From assembly GCA_943192975.1 (NCBI GenBank), contig CALPCJ010000002.1, positions 186,001-250,000 of the forward strand: a stretch of 64,000 bases of DNA, written 5' to 3'. The notes under the pieces are model-generated. The model saw only the letters and a list, made by a program, of their open reading frames with translations. It had not been told where the DNA came from and did not search any database. Both the position numbers and the translations under genes were made by a program. The DNA comes from Senimuribacter intestinalis. GTDB taxonomy: Bacteria; Bacillota; Clostridia; Peptostreptococcales; Anaerovoracaceae. Below, piece by piece: positions 1 to 8,573 of the stretch; within the stretch, counting starts at the first letter, position 1; each line of letters opens with the position of its first letter.

Positions 1-4
1 CGAT

Positions 5-10
5 TATAAT
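5..10 (+). promoter_or_regulatory. -10 box (TATAAT) of the first LysR gene
   Basis: TATAAT stands in the same place relative to the start codon as in the two complete LysR promoters at 7571-7599 and 12401-12429, and the bases after it (a run ending in ATTAATG) are alike in all three. The -35 box and any operator lie before the window. Confidence 0.6.
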
Positions 11-52
11 GACAATACAAAAAAATTAATGATAAGGAAGGAAGCAAGTTAC

Positions 53-937
53 ATGATCGATATGCAGGATATCCTCTGCGTACTGAAAGTCGCAGAAGAA
101 AAAAGTATTACGGCAGCTGCAAATAAACTGTTTCTAACTCAGTCCGCCGTATCACAGAAGGTAACAAAAGTTGAAAAGGAACTGGGACTTGCTCTCTTTA
201 TCAGAACCAACCGCTCTGTCGAACTGACCGATGCCGGCGTATTCTTTGTCACAAAAGCTTCTGCACTGAATTCTTCTTGGGAGGACTTTTTTCTTTCCAT
301 GGAGCAATTTTCCTCTATGGATAAAAATCAATGTTCTGTGGGACTTCCAGCCCTAATCAACTTTACGGAAATTCCTGATCTTTTAGCAGGCTTTACTATG
401 GCGTGTCCAAACTATCAGTTAACGACCTTTCCGGAATTTGAAGACAGCAAATATAAAAATTTACTAAACGGAAAATTGGACTTTTGTTTTGACAGAGGTT
501 CTGTCAATGCACCTAAAACACCAAAATATATTACAGCGGTTCCCTTGCGAAACGACACACTGAGCCTTCTGCTCCATAAAGATGATCCTTTAACAAAAAA
601 AAGCCTACCTGTCCGTTCCTCTGATCTCACAGGGTATCACATGCTGATTAATGCCCCACACAATACCCACGATGTTGAGAAGGCAGCACAGATTACCTAT
701 AGCGTCTGTCATGACAGTGCTTCTCCCAGCATGATTACAAAACCGGGCATTTTTATACCCCTCCCGCAAAGTGTCTGTACAAGAATCCTTGCGCAATCCC
801 CGCACCTTCGAGCTGTCGCCTTTGAAGACGATATGCCGATTAGCCTTTCCCTGCTTTACCGAACTGACAGGCAAAACATAGAAAATCACCCATTTTACCG
901 CTATGTATTGAACTATTATCAAACCCAGCAGGAATGA
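53..937 (+). CDS. LysR-family transcriptional regulator (paralog 1)
   Basis: DNA-binding regulator of about 294 residues. An N-terminal winged helix-turn-helix (about residues 4-62, with the TQSAVSQ recognition-helix signature) is followed by a periplasmic-binding-protein-like effector domain. I start it at 53 rather than the in-frame ATG at 29 because the two paralogs at 7641 and 12472 begin with the same M-I-D-[MI]-[QK]-D-I-L-C-V-L residues and an AAGGAAGGAAG ribosome site sits just upstream of 53. The downstream neighbour is convergent and a shared terminator hairpin separates them. By analogy with its paralogs it probably controls a divergent operon to the left of the window. LysR-type proteins usually act as ligand-responsive tetramers; the ligand here is unknown. 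Confidence 0.93.
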   Translation: MIDMQDILCVLKVAEEKSITAAANKLFLTQSAVSQKVTKVEKELGLALFIRTNRSVELTDAGVFFVTKASALNSSWEDFFLSMEQFSSMDKNQCSVGLPALINFTEIPDLLAGFTMACPNYQLTTFPEFEDSKYKNLLNGKLDFCFDRGSVNAPKTPKYITAVPLRNDTLSLLLHKDDPLTKKSLPVRSSDLTGYHMLINAPHNTHDVEKAAQITYSVCHDSASPSMITKPGIFIPLPQSVCTRILAQSPHLRAVAFEDDMPISLSLLYRTDRQNIENHPFYRYVLNYYQTQQE

Positions 938-969
938 AAAAACGCCACTTCCTTAGAAGTGACGTTTTT
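938..969. terminator. Bidirectional terminator hairpin between LysR 1 and the AAA/DUF1703 gene
   Basis: AAAAACG and CACTTC pair with GAAGTG and CGTTTTT around a CTTA loop, giving A and T runs on both strands. It directly follows the LysR stop codon and faces the end of the minus-strand gene at 1009. Confidence 0.8.
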
Positions 970-1008
970 GGTTTCTCCTGGATTAATCGCAATAGGAAAT
1001 TTGCAATT

Positions 1009-2703
1009 TTAGCTTTCTCTCTCCACCATACATTCTTTCCGATAAAATGCGATGGCGTATTTGCTCACCTTAGGGTACCCTTCTGCGAGAAAGCCCTGCG
1101 CATACTGCTGCTTCTCGATCTGCTGTAGGGCTTTTTTGCATGCGTCTTCCATCTCCGCAATGCTGCCTGCAGCTTTCAGTTCTAAAATGATGACATTCCC
1201 CTTGCGGATTGCCTGCGTTTTTAGCACGATGTCCGGTCTGCCGTTTCCGCTCTCCCTGTTGGAATGCACCGAATAGCGCCCGTTGTTTATCAGAAGCCCG
1301 CTGAGGAATCCGTGATAATAGCTCTCCGCGTAGTCGAAGTAACTGATGGTATCCATCAGCTGCTCGCTGATGAAGTTCTCTGCCGCCTCGCAATCTCCCT
1401 CTTCCAACGCATTAATCAACGGACTTTTGTCCAGTGCTTCTGCTTTGCGGTTGAACCACTCTTTAATGCTGCGCTCATAAATGGCTGCAATTTCTTCGTT
1501 TGGTATCGCCATTTCAATATAGATATCCCTGTTTTCAATTCGCTGGCTTTTCATCTTCAGATACCCTGTAAAGAACAGAAAGTTCCACAGGCTGTCTTTG
1601 GACGCATGAATGTCGCCATAGGTGATTTCCTCGTGAACCGGCTTTTGGATGGTGCCTCCATCCATCAGGGTTTCCAGTTCTTCCCGGGTGGTATCATCTG
1701 CGTCTTCTATCATGGTTTTTACGATGTCGTTTCCTGAGGTGTTGGACCAGTACGGTCTGGTCGCAATCTGCGCGCCTGCTCTTACGTTGCTCGCATAGCT
1801 TAGGATGCTCCACGGATTATAGATTTCTGTATTTCCAAAGAGATATCCATCGTACCAGGACTTTGCTTCTTCGTATCGCTCTTCCTGATTGTAATACTGC
1901 AGCAGTGCCTTCACTTCTGCTTCGGTAAAGCCAAAACAGCTGCTGTATTTAGGACTGATGATGGAATGAATCTCCAGATTGTTCAGACCCGTGAAGATGC
2001 TTTCTTTGCTGATTCGAAGACACCCTGTTATCACACCCAGTTTCAGATAGGGATTGGTCTTCAGGGCGGACTCAAAGAGAGAACGGATAAATCCAATCAT
2101 TTCATCGTAAAAGCCGCTGAAATACACATTCTCCAGCGGTACGTCGTATTCGTCGATGAGGATAATGGCCTCTTTTCCGTGGTATTTGTACAGGCACTCG
2201 GAGAGAAATTTCAACGCTTTCGCATAAGCGATATCCTCTGCTTTGCCATGCATGACAGCAGTAAATTGCTCCCTGTTTCTCTCAGTCATCTCACCAGAAA
2301 GTACATAAGCATGGCGTTCAAATTCTTTGATGATGTCATCAATCAGGCTGGCGTGTGCCATCGCAAAGGTCGCCTGCTTGGCTGATTTCAGTGACAAGCT
2401 GATTACTGGATACTGTCCCATATGGGCCAGATACTTCTCTCCCATCTCCATGATGGCAAGTCCGTCAAAGAGATGGCGATTGTCTATTTTCTTGCCTTCC
2501 GGCGTTCTTTCATCTTCAAAGAAGCGGCGAAGCATGGAAAGATTCAGGGTTTTTCCGAATCGGCGCGTTCTTGTGATCAGGGTGGTCTGCGTCCCGGCAT
2601 CTAGAAGTTCTTGTATCATCGACGTTTTATCGACCAAATACAGGTGTTCTTTTTTGAATATCTTAAAGTCCTCATATCCGATTGGAATTTTCTTCTTCTC
2701 CAT
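1009..2703 (-). CDS. AAA-ATPase-like protein with C-terminal PD-(D/E)XK nuclease-type domain (DUF1703 family)
   Basis: About 564 residues. The N-terminal half matches the AAA-ATPase-like family (PF09820): a degenerate P-loop RRFGKT near residue 50 and a Walker B stretch LIDEYD near residue 185. The C-terminus carries a PD-(D/E)XK-like core, PDIVL followed by ILELK, as in DUF1703. These proteins are common in multiple copies in gut anaerobes and are poorly characterised; roles in nucleic acid metabolism or defence have been suggested. The start at 2703 is set by GAAAGGAG seven bases upstream; the open frame extends further 5' to 2853, but that extension covers the promoter. It is a single-gene unit with its own near-consensus promoter, surrounded by unrelated metabolic genes, so it may have been acquired. 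The substrate is unknown. Confidence 0.85.
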   Translation of the reverse strand: MEKKKIPIGYEDFKIFKKEHLYLVDKTSMIQELLDAGTQTTLITRTRRFGKTLNLSMLRRFFEDERTPEGKKIDNRHLFDGLAIMEMGEKYLAHMGQYPVISLSLKSAKQATFAMAHASLIDDIIKEFERHAYVLSGEMTERNREQFTAVMHGKAEDIAYAKALKFLSECLYKYHGKEAIILIDEYDVPLENVYFSGFYDEMIGFIRSLFESALKTNPYLKLGVITGCLRISKESIFTGLNNLEIHSIISPKYSSCFGFTEAEVKALLQYYNQEERYEEAKSWYDGYLFGNTEIYNPWSILSYASNVRAGAQIATRPYWSNTSGNDIVKTMIEDADDTTREELETLMDGGTIQKPVHEEITYGDIHASKDSLWNFLFFTGYLKMKSQRIENRDIYIEMAIPNEEIAAIYERSIKEWFNRKAEALDKSPLINALEEGDCEAAENFISEQLMDTISYFDYAESYYHGFLSGLLINNGRYSVHSNRESGNGRPDIVLKTQAIRKGNVIILELKAAGSIAEMEDACKKALQQIEKQQYAQGFLAEGYPKVSKYAIAFYRKECMVERES

Positions 2704-2729
2704 CAGCCGTCTCCTTTCTTCGTACCTAT

Positions 2730-2758
2730 AGTATACGTGAAAAACAGAAAAATCACAA
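2730..2758 (-). promoter_or_regulatory. Sigma-A promoter of the AAA/DUF1703 gene
   Basis: On the minus strand TTGTGA (2758-2753) is followed after exactly 17 bases by TATACT (2735-2730), close to consensus, about 27 bases upstream of the start codon. Confidence 0.7.
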
Positions 2759-2822
2759 GTAGCAGAACAAAAAAGAAATACAGGACAAAGCGTTTCCTTT
2801 GTCCTGCACGATGTAAACAATT

Positions 2823-3995
2823 CTATATCCGCTTTCCAGCCTGCCATACGCATGCCGGTCTATGATACATCACGGAGATATCCTCCGCTGGATTTCCTTC
2901 TACCAGAATCAAATCTGCCATCAGACCTTCTCGGATTTCGCCGACCATATGGTCAATCCCTGCGATTTCCGCATTATACTTGGTCGCCTGCAGCAAGATG
3001 TCCACGTTTTCCATATGGCAGTAATCTTTTCTCATCTGGAACTCTACGCCTTTCTCGTACTGAGGAGAGCCCGGCGCGCTGTCTGTACCAAATCCCATTT
3101 TCTCGCCTGCTTTGTACGCCTTTTCAATCTGTCTGGCACAAGCTTCCAGCATCGGCGTCAGCCGCGCTAGCCAGAATTCACGAGCCGCAGGCTCTGTCTG
3201 ACTCACATACATAGCAGCAAAGGTCGGTACCAGATAGCAGTCTTGCGTCTTCTGCAGCAGCGCAATCGTTTCATCACTGATGTACGTCGCGTGCTCGATG
3301 GTCTTCACACCGCATTCAATACAGTCTCTGATGGCGCTGTCCGCATGACAGTGCGACGCCACATAAAGCCCATGCATGTGAGCGGTTTCCACTGCCGTGC
3401 GAATTTCATCTCTGGTCATAATCGGGTGCTTTGGAACGCCGGAAGGGTCATAGGCCGAACCGGAGGCATAAATTTTAATAAAGTCCGCTCCCATTGCCGC
3501 TTCCATGCGTACATGCCTGCGATACTCCTCTGCACCGTCACTGAGTCTGACGCCGGCTTCACTTCCGCCCGGCTTCCACATAATGCTGGAAGTCAGCGTT
3601 TCCCCGTTCGCCAAAATACGAGGTCCCGGCGCAATGCCTTTTTGAATCATATCTCTCGCGTAAATCGCAACGCCTGCAAAGCTGCCGCAGTCCCGAATGG
3701 TTGTATATCCATAAGGCAGGCATTTCTGCGCCTGCTCTACTGCCGCAATCAAAAGCTTCATCGGATCGTTGACGCAATCAACGCCAGCCCCGCCCAGAAG
3801 CGTAATATGTGTATGCAAGTCGATGAGTCCCGGCAGCAACGTTTTGCCGCCGCAGTCAAAGACATCCTCTCCCGCATCAGAAACAGAAGCTGCGCTCACA
3901 CGAACAATTTTTCCATCTTCTATACAAACACTGCCGCAGTCTGAGGCAACGCCTCCCGACAGCTGCGGAATCAATCTGCAGTTATTTAAAATCAT
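2823..3995 (-). CDS. Metal-dependent amidohydrolase (imidazolonepropionase/prolidase-like)
   Basis: Cytosolic hydrolase of 390 residues with a complete amidohydrolase-superfamily metal site: H61 and H63 (HTH motif), K174 as candidate bridging carbamylated lysine, H215 (HCH), H235 (EH) and D305 (TDS). This set predicts a binuclear TIM-barrel enzyme. The nearest families act on Xaa-Pro or N-acyl dipeptides and related amides; the real substrate cannot be read from the sequence. It starts at 3995 behind AAAGGAGATGAG. It is the last gene of a minus-strand run: hybrid S10::permease, S10 peptidase, M20 hydrolase, then this gene 17 bp after the M20 stop. The operon therefore seems to degrade small peptides or acylated amino acids inside the cell. 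No signal peptide is visible. Confidence 0.88.
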   Translation of the reverse strand: MILNNCRLIPQLSGGVASDCGSVCIEDGKIVRVSAASVSDAGEDVFDCGGKTLLPGLIDLHTHITLLGGAGVDCVNDPMKLLIAAVEQAQKCLPYGYTTIRDCGSFAGVAIYARDMIQKGIAPGPRILANGETLTSSIMWKPGGSEAGVRLSDGAEEYRRHVRMEAAMGADFIKIYASGSAYDPSGVPKHPIMTRDEIRTAVETAHMHGLYVASHCHADSAIRDCIECGVKTIEHATYISDETIALLQKTQDCYLVPTFAAMYVSQTEPAAREFWLARLTPMLEACARQIEKAYKAGEKMGFGTDSAPGSPQYEKGVEFQMRKDYCHMENVDILLQATKYNAEIAGIDHMVGEIREGLMADLILVEGNPAEDISVMYHRPACVWQAGKRI

Positions 3996-4012
3996 AATCT
4001 CATCTCCTTTTT

Positions 4013-5161
4013 TTAACAGTTCTCCAGATACTTTACTGCTGCAAGCGCCATTGCTGCGCTTCCCAGATACATCTTATCTTCAGCAAAGATTGCCCTCGCG
4101 TTGTGATTTGGTGCAGCATTCTGATTTCCTACACCTAAAATCATATACATCGTCGGTACTTTTTCGGAGATAAAAGCAAAATCCTCGGAACCGCTAGCCG
4201 GTTCTGTCGTTTCCATTACCTGTAAGCCCTGTATCTCAGAAAGATATGGCGCAATGCTCTCACAAAGTACTGGGTCATTCTTTAGAGAAGGTGTAGACAT
4301 AGTTTTCAGTGTACAAATCGTCCCAGTTGCCTGAGAAATACCATCCAGAATATGCTGTATCCGTTCCAGAATCCTTTCCCTGTCATCGTCATCAAAGCAG
4401 CGCAGCGTTCCTTCCAGCAGAGCGCTCTCAGGAATTACATTGTACATCGTTCCTGCTTCAAAATGTCCGATGGAACAGGTTGCCGAGTGAAACATACTGG
4501 TTTCTCTCGCCACAACCCCTTCTATTCCCTGATAAATCAGCATTGCTGCCTTGATTGGATCGACGGTATACTCAAGGGCAGAGCCATGACCACCCTTTCC
4601 TTCTATCCGAATCTTGAATATATCTATAGAAGAAAATGCATTTCCCACTTTATACGAAAGAACGCCGTTTTCAAGTGTAGTGAACACATGCAGACTGAAC
4701 GCAGCTTCCACGCCTGGATTCTCCAGAACACCTGCATCCAGCATAGATTTTGCACCTGCCATTACTTCCTCACCCGGCTGAAACATAAGTCTGACTCTGC
4801 CCTTTAGCTTAGGCTCATATTCCTTCAAAAGCTTTGCCGCACCAAGCAGCATGGCAGTATGCAGATCATGACCGCACATGTGGGAAATCTCTGTCTGCGA
4901 GCGAAATGACAAATCGTTATCCTCTATGACCTTCAACGCATCCATATCCGCCCGAAGCAGTACCGTATGGTCACCGCTTCCGATATCACAGATGATGCCG
5001 CCACCCAAGGAGACAGGCGCACAGCCCATCTCCTTTAGTCTCTTTGTTACATAAGCTGCTGTTTCCGGCAGCTCCATGCCGAATTCCGCATGGGCGTGCA
5101 GATATCTTCTATCCGCTGTAATCTGCTGCTGCAGTGCCTGTGCTTCTTTTTCAAAGTTCAT
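4013..5161 (-). CDS. M20-family amidohydrolase/peptidase (aminoacylase/IAA-hydrolase-like)
   Basis: Zinc or manganese hydrolase of 382 residues from the M20D group, which removes acyl groups from amino acids or cleaves dipeptides. Visible motifs are RADMDAL, MCGHDLH (metal ligands Cys and His), PGEE (catalytic Glu), SLHV, and a C-terminal NHNAR, with the lid/dimerisation domain between. The start at 5161 overlaps the end of the preceding S10 gene by 11 bp behind AGGTGATCGGA, which suggests translational coupling. The frame is open to 5257, but that would lie deep inside the S10 gene and lacks a ribosome site. It is related to, but clearly different from, the M20 enzyme at 29379. Confidence 0.9.
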   Translation of the reverse strand: MNFEKEAQALQQQITADRRYLHAHAEFGMELPETAAYVTKRLKEMGCAPVSLGGGIICDIGSGDHTVLLRADMDALKVIEDNDLSFRSQTEISHMCGHDLHTAMLLGAAKLLKEYEPKLKGRVRLMFQPGEEVMAGAKSMLDAGVLENPGVEAAFSLHVFTTLENGVLSYKVGNAFSSIDIFKIRIEGKGGHGSALEYTVDPIKAAMLIYQGIEGVVARETSMFHSATCSIGHFEAGTMYNVIPESALLEGTLRCFDDDDRERILERIQHILDGISQATGTICTLKTMSTPSLKNDPVLCESIAPYLSEIQGLQVMETTEPASGSEDFAFISEKVPTMYMILGVGNQNAAPNHNARAIFAEDKMYLGSAAMALAAVKYLENC

Positions 5162-6548
5162 TCCGATCACCTTCAATAAATGCCCGAACAGCGCTGCTAA
5201 GCGCCTTGGCATTGCCATCTCCGATATAGGAGGCATGCCCGGATTCCAGTACTTCACAGGAGATACGATCCTTCGGAAGGTCGTACTGCGACAGATAATA
5301 AGTCATAAAATCAAAGGTGGAGGACAAATCGTATCTGCCGTTGACGAAAAGAAAGCGCAAATTTTCGTTTTCTTTCATCAGGTCTACCGGCAGCTGCAGC
5401 GTATCCTTCTCATAAGACCGGTAATCCCAATTCATAGCGACAGCAAGAGTATCATCCTGATAAACCCTTCCTTCCGGTCTGTTCAGTTCCGCGTCATAGT
5501 AGGCTCTGATGCAGTCACCGATAGATGATCCAATGCAACTGATAAACGGTTCCTGATCCATATCCACTTCGACAATATCTGCATTTTCCAGGCTTGTCAT
5601 GGTGCCATCACCCTGCAAATCCAGTTTCATTCTTGCATCGTACATGCTAACAAATTCTCCCGGACAAAGCTTTGTCATAAAGTCCTGCTCGCTGAAACGC
5701 AGATTCTGTCGATCCAGAAGCGTCTTGTCAAGCCCCGAGTAATATGCCAGCTTATCCAGTACAGCCTCCCGCTTTTCTTCCGGTAGGCGATTTCCCATCA
5801 TTAGCGCATGGGCGTAATCACCATAAGCAAACTCCATGGCGTCCCGAATAAAATCGGTTTCATCCAGCTCCGGATGATAATGATAACGGCATACCGCGGC
5901 GTTGACTCCCAGTCTGCGCACATTGGGTTCTATCAAAAGCGTTCCTTTCGCGCCCACATTGAGCGAGGTGCCCACGCTGATAATGCCCCTCAGATTCACA
6001 TCCTCCGGCAGTTCATCTGCCAAAACAACATTGCGGATTGTGCCGTAGCTTTCTCCCAGCAAATATACCGGCGCATGCATTCTTTCATTTTCTGTCAGCC
6101 AGTTTACGATAAATTTTGCAAAGGAAACCGCGTCTCCCTGGGTTTCATAATACTTTCCCGCCGCTTCTTCTTTCAAAAGAGGCGCGTATCCGGTTCCCAC
6201 CGGATCGATTAGTACCAAATCACAGCAGTCCAGCAAAAAGTTCTTGTTCTCAGTGAACACATACTTTGCCGGTCTGTCAACCTTCGGATATCCCGGAATC
6301 TCCATGATTTTCGGTCCCAGAAGTCCCATGTGCAGCCACTCACTTGCCGAACCCGGTCCCCCGTTGTATGCGAATACAACGGGTTTCTCTTTCTTCTCAG
6401 GCAGGCCTATGTAACTATAGCTGAACATGACAGCTTCCGTTTCTCCGCTGTCACTTGCCAGTACAAAGTCCTCAAGACGCGTAAGATACGCTTCTCCTGC
6501 TGACGTACGTTTCTCTTTCTCCCAGTGAAAAGGTGTAAAATTACTCAT
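5151..6548 (-). CDS. S10-family serine carboxypeptidase-like peptidase, cytosolic
   Basis: Alpha/beta-hydrolase-fold peptidase of 465 residues. The S10 hallmarks are intact: the oxyanion motif NGGPGSASE (62-70), nucleophile S167 in GESYG, D407 in GRYD and H438 in SGH. S10 enzymes normally remove C-terminal residues at acidic pH in lysosomes or outside the cell; this one has no signal peptide or membrane segment, so it should act in the cytoplasm, probably on short imported peptides. It starts 19 bp after the stop of the hybrid gene behind AGGAGAG, and its own end overlaps the M20 gene, so the operon is tightly packed. A second intact paralog lies at 8574. Confidence 0.9.
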   Translation of the reverse strand: MSNFTPFHWEKEKRTSAGEAYLTRLEDFVLASDSGETEAVMFSYSYIGLPEKKEKPVVFAYNGGPGSASEWLHMGLLGPKIMEIPGYPKVDRPAKYVFTENKNFLLDCCDLVLIDPVGTGYAPLLKEEAAGKYYETQGDAVSFAKFIVNWLTENERMHAPVYLLGESYGTIRNVVLADELPEDVNLRGIISVGTSLNVGAKGTLLIEPNVRRLGVNAAVCRYHYHPELDETDFIRDAMEFAYGDYAHALMMGNRLPEEKREAVLDKLAYYSGLDKTLLDRQNLRFSEQDFMTKLCPGEFVSMYDARMKLDLQGDGTMTSLENADIVEVDMDQEPFISCIGSSIGDCIRAYYDAELNRPEGRVYQDDTLAVAMNWDYRSYEKDTLQLPVDLMKENENLRFLFVNGRYDLSSTFDFMTYYLSQYDLPKDRISCEVLESGHASYIGDGNAKALSSAVRAFIEGDRNEL

Positions 6549-6566
6549 TTTAATCTCTCCTATTAG

Positions 6567-7433
6567 TTATTGATATGATGCTTCTTTCTCTTCCCAAGGC
6601 TGATATGGCACCTTCATTTCCTGAATCAGGTCAACGCCCTTTCCTTTCAGATATTTAACACGGATAAAAAAGTACAGATATCCGACCGCAAAGACTGCAA
6701 AGATCGATGTCACAGTCATGGCGTCCAGTGTCAGAGCCATCTGGATAGCAAGATAGCCGCAGACGATAAAGGTAATTATCGCCAACACCTGTGCGGTCTT
6801 CGGTCCCATCTTCACGCTGGAATTATCACAGCATTTCGGATATTTCTTATAGGACAAGATCGGGCTCAAAACGTTTGGCAGCTCTGCAACCGTATTACAG
6901 AAAGAAAATATGGTCATGACGACGCCAAAGGTGGCTCCTGTAGCACAAATGCCGATGGCAATGGCCATAACGAGGAATAAACTCCAATAGGCTACGCCGT
7001 GCTTATTCTGTTTTGCCATAAATTCCGGAAATACCTTTTCACGGGCTGACTGCTCAACCAGCGCCACACAGGCTAACGCAACCGGAACCAGGGATGTGAT
7101 AATGCCGCAGATCGGACCACCGACTATAAAGAATGTGAGAAGTGCAGGTGACATGAAATGAGATGCGACCTGAGACAAAGACGTAACCTCTGCGGAAGAT
7201 CCCGGTCCGCCGTTAAAGGCAAACAATACAGGCCTTACCTTAGCTTCTTCCTCTGTCACGTCTGTTCTGAAATAGGAATAAGTAAACACAGAACCTTTTG
7301 GAGCGCCTTCTTCATCAGTCAGCACATTGTCTTCTGAAATTACCTGATATGGAATTTCTGTTCCCTCTATTGTCACCATACCTTTTCTTACAAAAGATAC
7401 CGGTTCAAAGGGTTTTTGCTGCATCTTTAACAT
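6567..7433 (-). CDS. Hybrid gene: S10 peptidase N-terminus fused in frame to amino acid permease C-terminus
   Basis: 288 residues that do not belong together. Residues 1 to about 82 match the start of the neighbouring S10 peptidases, up to and including NGGPGSSAE. From about residue 83 (TSLSQV) the protein becomes hydrophobic, with roughly five to six membrane segments and loops (SAREKVFPEF, SPILSYKKYPKC) typical of the C-terminal half of APC-superfamily amino acid permeases. The catalytic Ser, Asp and His and the permease N-terminus are all missing. The simplest explanation is an in-frame deletion between an S10 gene and a downstream permease gene. The start is at 7433 (GGAGGAAGAAA just upstream); the frame is open to 7541, but that would lie upstream of the promoter. 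Whether the product has any activity is doubtful. Confidence 0.8.
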   Translation of the reverse strand: MLKMQQKPFEPVSFVRKGMVTIEGTEIPYQVISEDNVLTDEEGAPKGSVFTYSYFRTDVTEEEAKVRPVLFAFNGGPGSSAEVTSLSQVASHFMSPALLTFFIVGGPICGIITSLVPVALACVALVEQSAREKVFPEFMAKQNKHGVAYWSLFLVMAIAIGICATGATFGVVMTIFSFCNTVAELPNVLSPILSYKKYPKCCDNSSVKMGPKTAQVLAIITFIVCGYLAIQMALTLDAMTVTSIFAVFAVGYLYFFIRVKYLKGKGVDLIQEMKVPYQPWEEKEASYQ

Positions 7434-7506
7434 TTTCTTCCTCCATAATTTGTATAATAGCGAATCATTACTGTGCAGCATTTTGCCAGCTATGTCCACA
7501 CAGTTT

Positions 7507-7535
7507 TCCATAGCACACTCTTGTGATATGTTCAA
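7507..7535 (-). promoter_or_regulatory. Promoter of the hybrid/S10/M20/amidohydrolase operon
   Basis: Minus-strand TTGAAC (7535-7530), 17 bases, then TATGGA (7512-7507). The -35 hexamer overlaps the end of the palindrome at 7534-7547. The same palindrome/-35 fusion is found at 12360-12377. Confidence 0.65.
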
Positions 7536-7547
7536 TAACATGTTATT
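7534..7547. promoter_or_regulatory. Palindromic operator AATAACATGTTATT, copy 1
   Basis: A perfect 14-bp palindrome between the divergent S10-containing operon and LysR 2. It touches the operon's -35 box and ends 23 bp before the LysR -35 box. An identical copy with the same spacing occurs at 12364-12377, so it is the likely binding site of the adjacent LysR proteins. Confidence 0.65.
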
Positions 7548-7570
7548 TTAAATAAATTTTACGACTTTTC

Positions 7571-7599
7571 TTGCCATTTGTAAATTTATCGTTTATAAT
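7571..7599 (+). promoter_or_regulatory. Promoter of LysR 2
   Basis: TTGCCA (7571-7576), 17-bp spacer, TATAAT (7594-7599). The arrangement and surrounding bases are repeated upstream of LysR 3. Confidence 0.75.
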
Positions 7600-7640
7600 G
7601 ATTTCATTAAATAAATTAATGGCAGAAAGGAGACCCTTCT

Positions 7641-8528
7641 ATGATTGATATACAGGATATCCTCTGTGTGCTGGAGGTTGCAAAGGAAAAGAGCATTACC
7701 AATGCCGCGGCGAATATGTTTATCACGCAGTCTGCCGTTTCACAGAAAATTGCCAGAACAGAAAAAGAACTGGGCGTGACCCTCTTTGACAGAACCAATC
7801 GCAGTGTGGAACTGACAGAAGACGGAATTGCCTTTGCAAAACAGGGTTCACATTTGGTAGAAGAATGGGAATCTTTTCTTGCCGAAATGAAAAAACGCGC
7901 AGAGAAAAAAGCGCAGTTTTTAACGATCGGCATGCACGCGCTATCCATCTACTCCGATTTACCGGAATTAATTGCCGGTTTTACGACTGCGCATCCAAAC
8001 TGGAAAGTAAACCTCTCCACCCATAATGATAGTTTCAAAAGCGTGCAGGGCGGTAAAATTGATTTTTTCTTTATCTTTACAAATATGGAAAACCTGGCTG
8101 AGGAGTATGCCCTCTCACAGATTCCTCTAAAGGAAGATACTTTATGCATTCTCCTCCATAAAGCAGATTCCCTTACCAGCAAAGAGATTGTCGAAGCAGA
8201 AGACTTGGCCGGATACCATCTCATTTCCTGGAACACTGAATTAATGGAATCTTTTCCAGAAGATCTGGGCATCACCCTCACAGTATGTGAAGACAGTTTT
8301 CTGCCATCTTTAATCACAAAACCGGGCAGCTTTACCCTGACACCAAAAAGCCGATGCGAAAAAATTATGCGGCAATATGAAAATTTACGTGCGATTCCGT
8401 TTAAATCAAAAGGAATAATCCCTATCCTCACCCTTTACCTGGTATACAATCCTAATAAGCCACTTGTCGAAACCCATCCCTTCCTGCAGTATACAGTAGA
8501 CTATTACAAACAGCAACAAGAACGCTAG
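7641..8528 (+). CDS. LysR-family transcriptional regulator (paralog 2)
   Basis: 295-residue LysR-type regulator, with an N-terminal HTH (residues 4-62, ITQSAVSQK) and a C-terminal effector-binding domain. It is plainly paralogous to the regulators at 53 and 12472: all share the opening residues, the HTH and a TKPG-x-F-x-L-x-P-x-SxC-like stretch near residues 229-245. AGAAAGGAG lies ten bases before the ATG. It is divergent from the S10-containing operon ending at 2823 and convergent with the second S10 gene, so it probably regulates the left-hand operon through the palindrome at 7534. Confidence 0.94.
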   Translation: MIDIQDILCVLEVAKEKSITNAAANMFITQSAVSQKIARTEKELGVTLFDRTNRSVELTEDGIAFAKQGSHLVEEWESFLAEMKKRAEKKAQFLTIGMHALSIYSDLPELIAGFTTAHPNWKVNLSTHNDSFKSVQGGKIDFFFIFTNMENLAEEYALSQIPLKEDTLCILLHKADSLTSKEIVEAEDLAGYHLISWNTELMESFPEDLGITLTVCEDSFLPSLITKPGSFTLTPKSRCEKIMRQYENLRAIPFKSKGIIPILTLYLVYNPNKPLVETHPFLQYTVDYYKQQQER

Positions 8529-8537
8529 ATGAAAAAA

Positions 8538-8565
8538 CGGGAAAATCACGAGTAGGATTTTCCCG
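8538..8565. terminator. Bidirectional terminator between LysR 2 and the second S10 gene
   Basis: CGGGAAAATC pairs perfectly with GATTTTCCCG around an eight-base loop. An A run precedes it, which gives a U run on minus-strand transcripts. It lies between convergent genes. Confidence 0.75.
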
Positions 8566-8573
8566 TCCGTTCA

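Noticed and set aside
934..1128. Small plus-strand ORF after LysR 1
   Set aside because: It starts inside the terminator and runs antisense to the end of the AAA/DUF1703 gene, with no ribosome site.
1009..2703. Insertion sequence or transposon carrying the AAA/DUF1703 gene
   Set aside because: No terminal inverted repeats or target duplications are visible and no transposase motif is present.
7433..7541. Start of the hybrid gene at 7541
   Set aside because: The extension covers the promoter and palindrome; the ATG at 7433 has GGAGGAAG immediately upstream and matches the S10 N-terminus.
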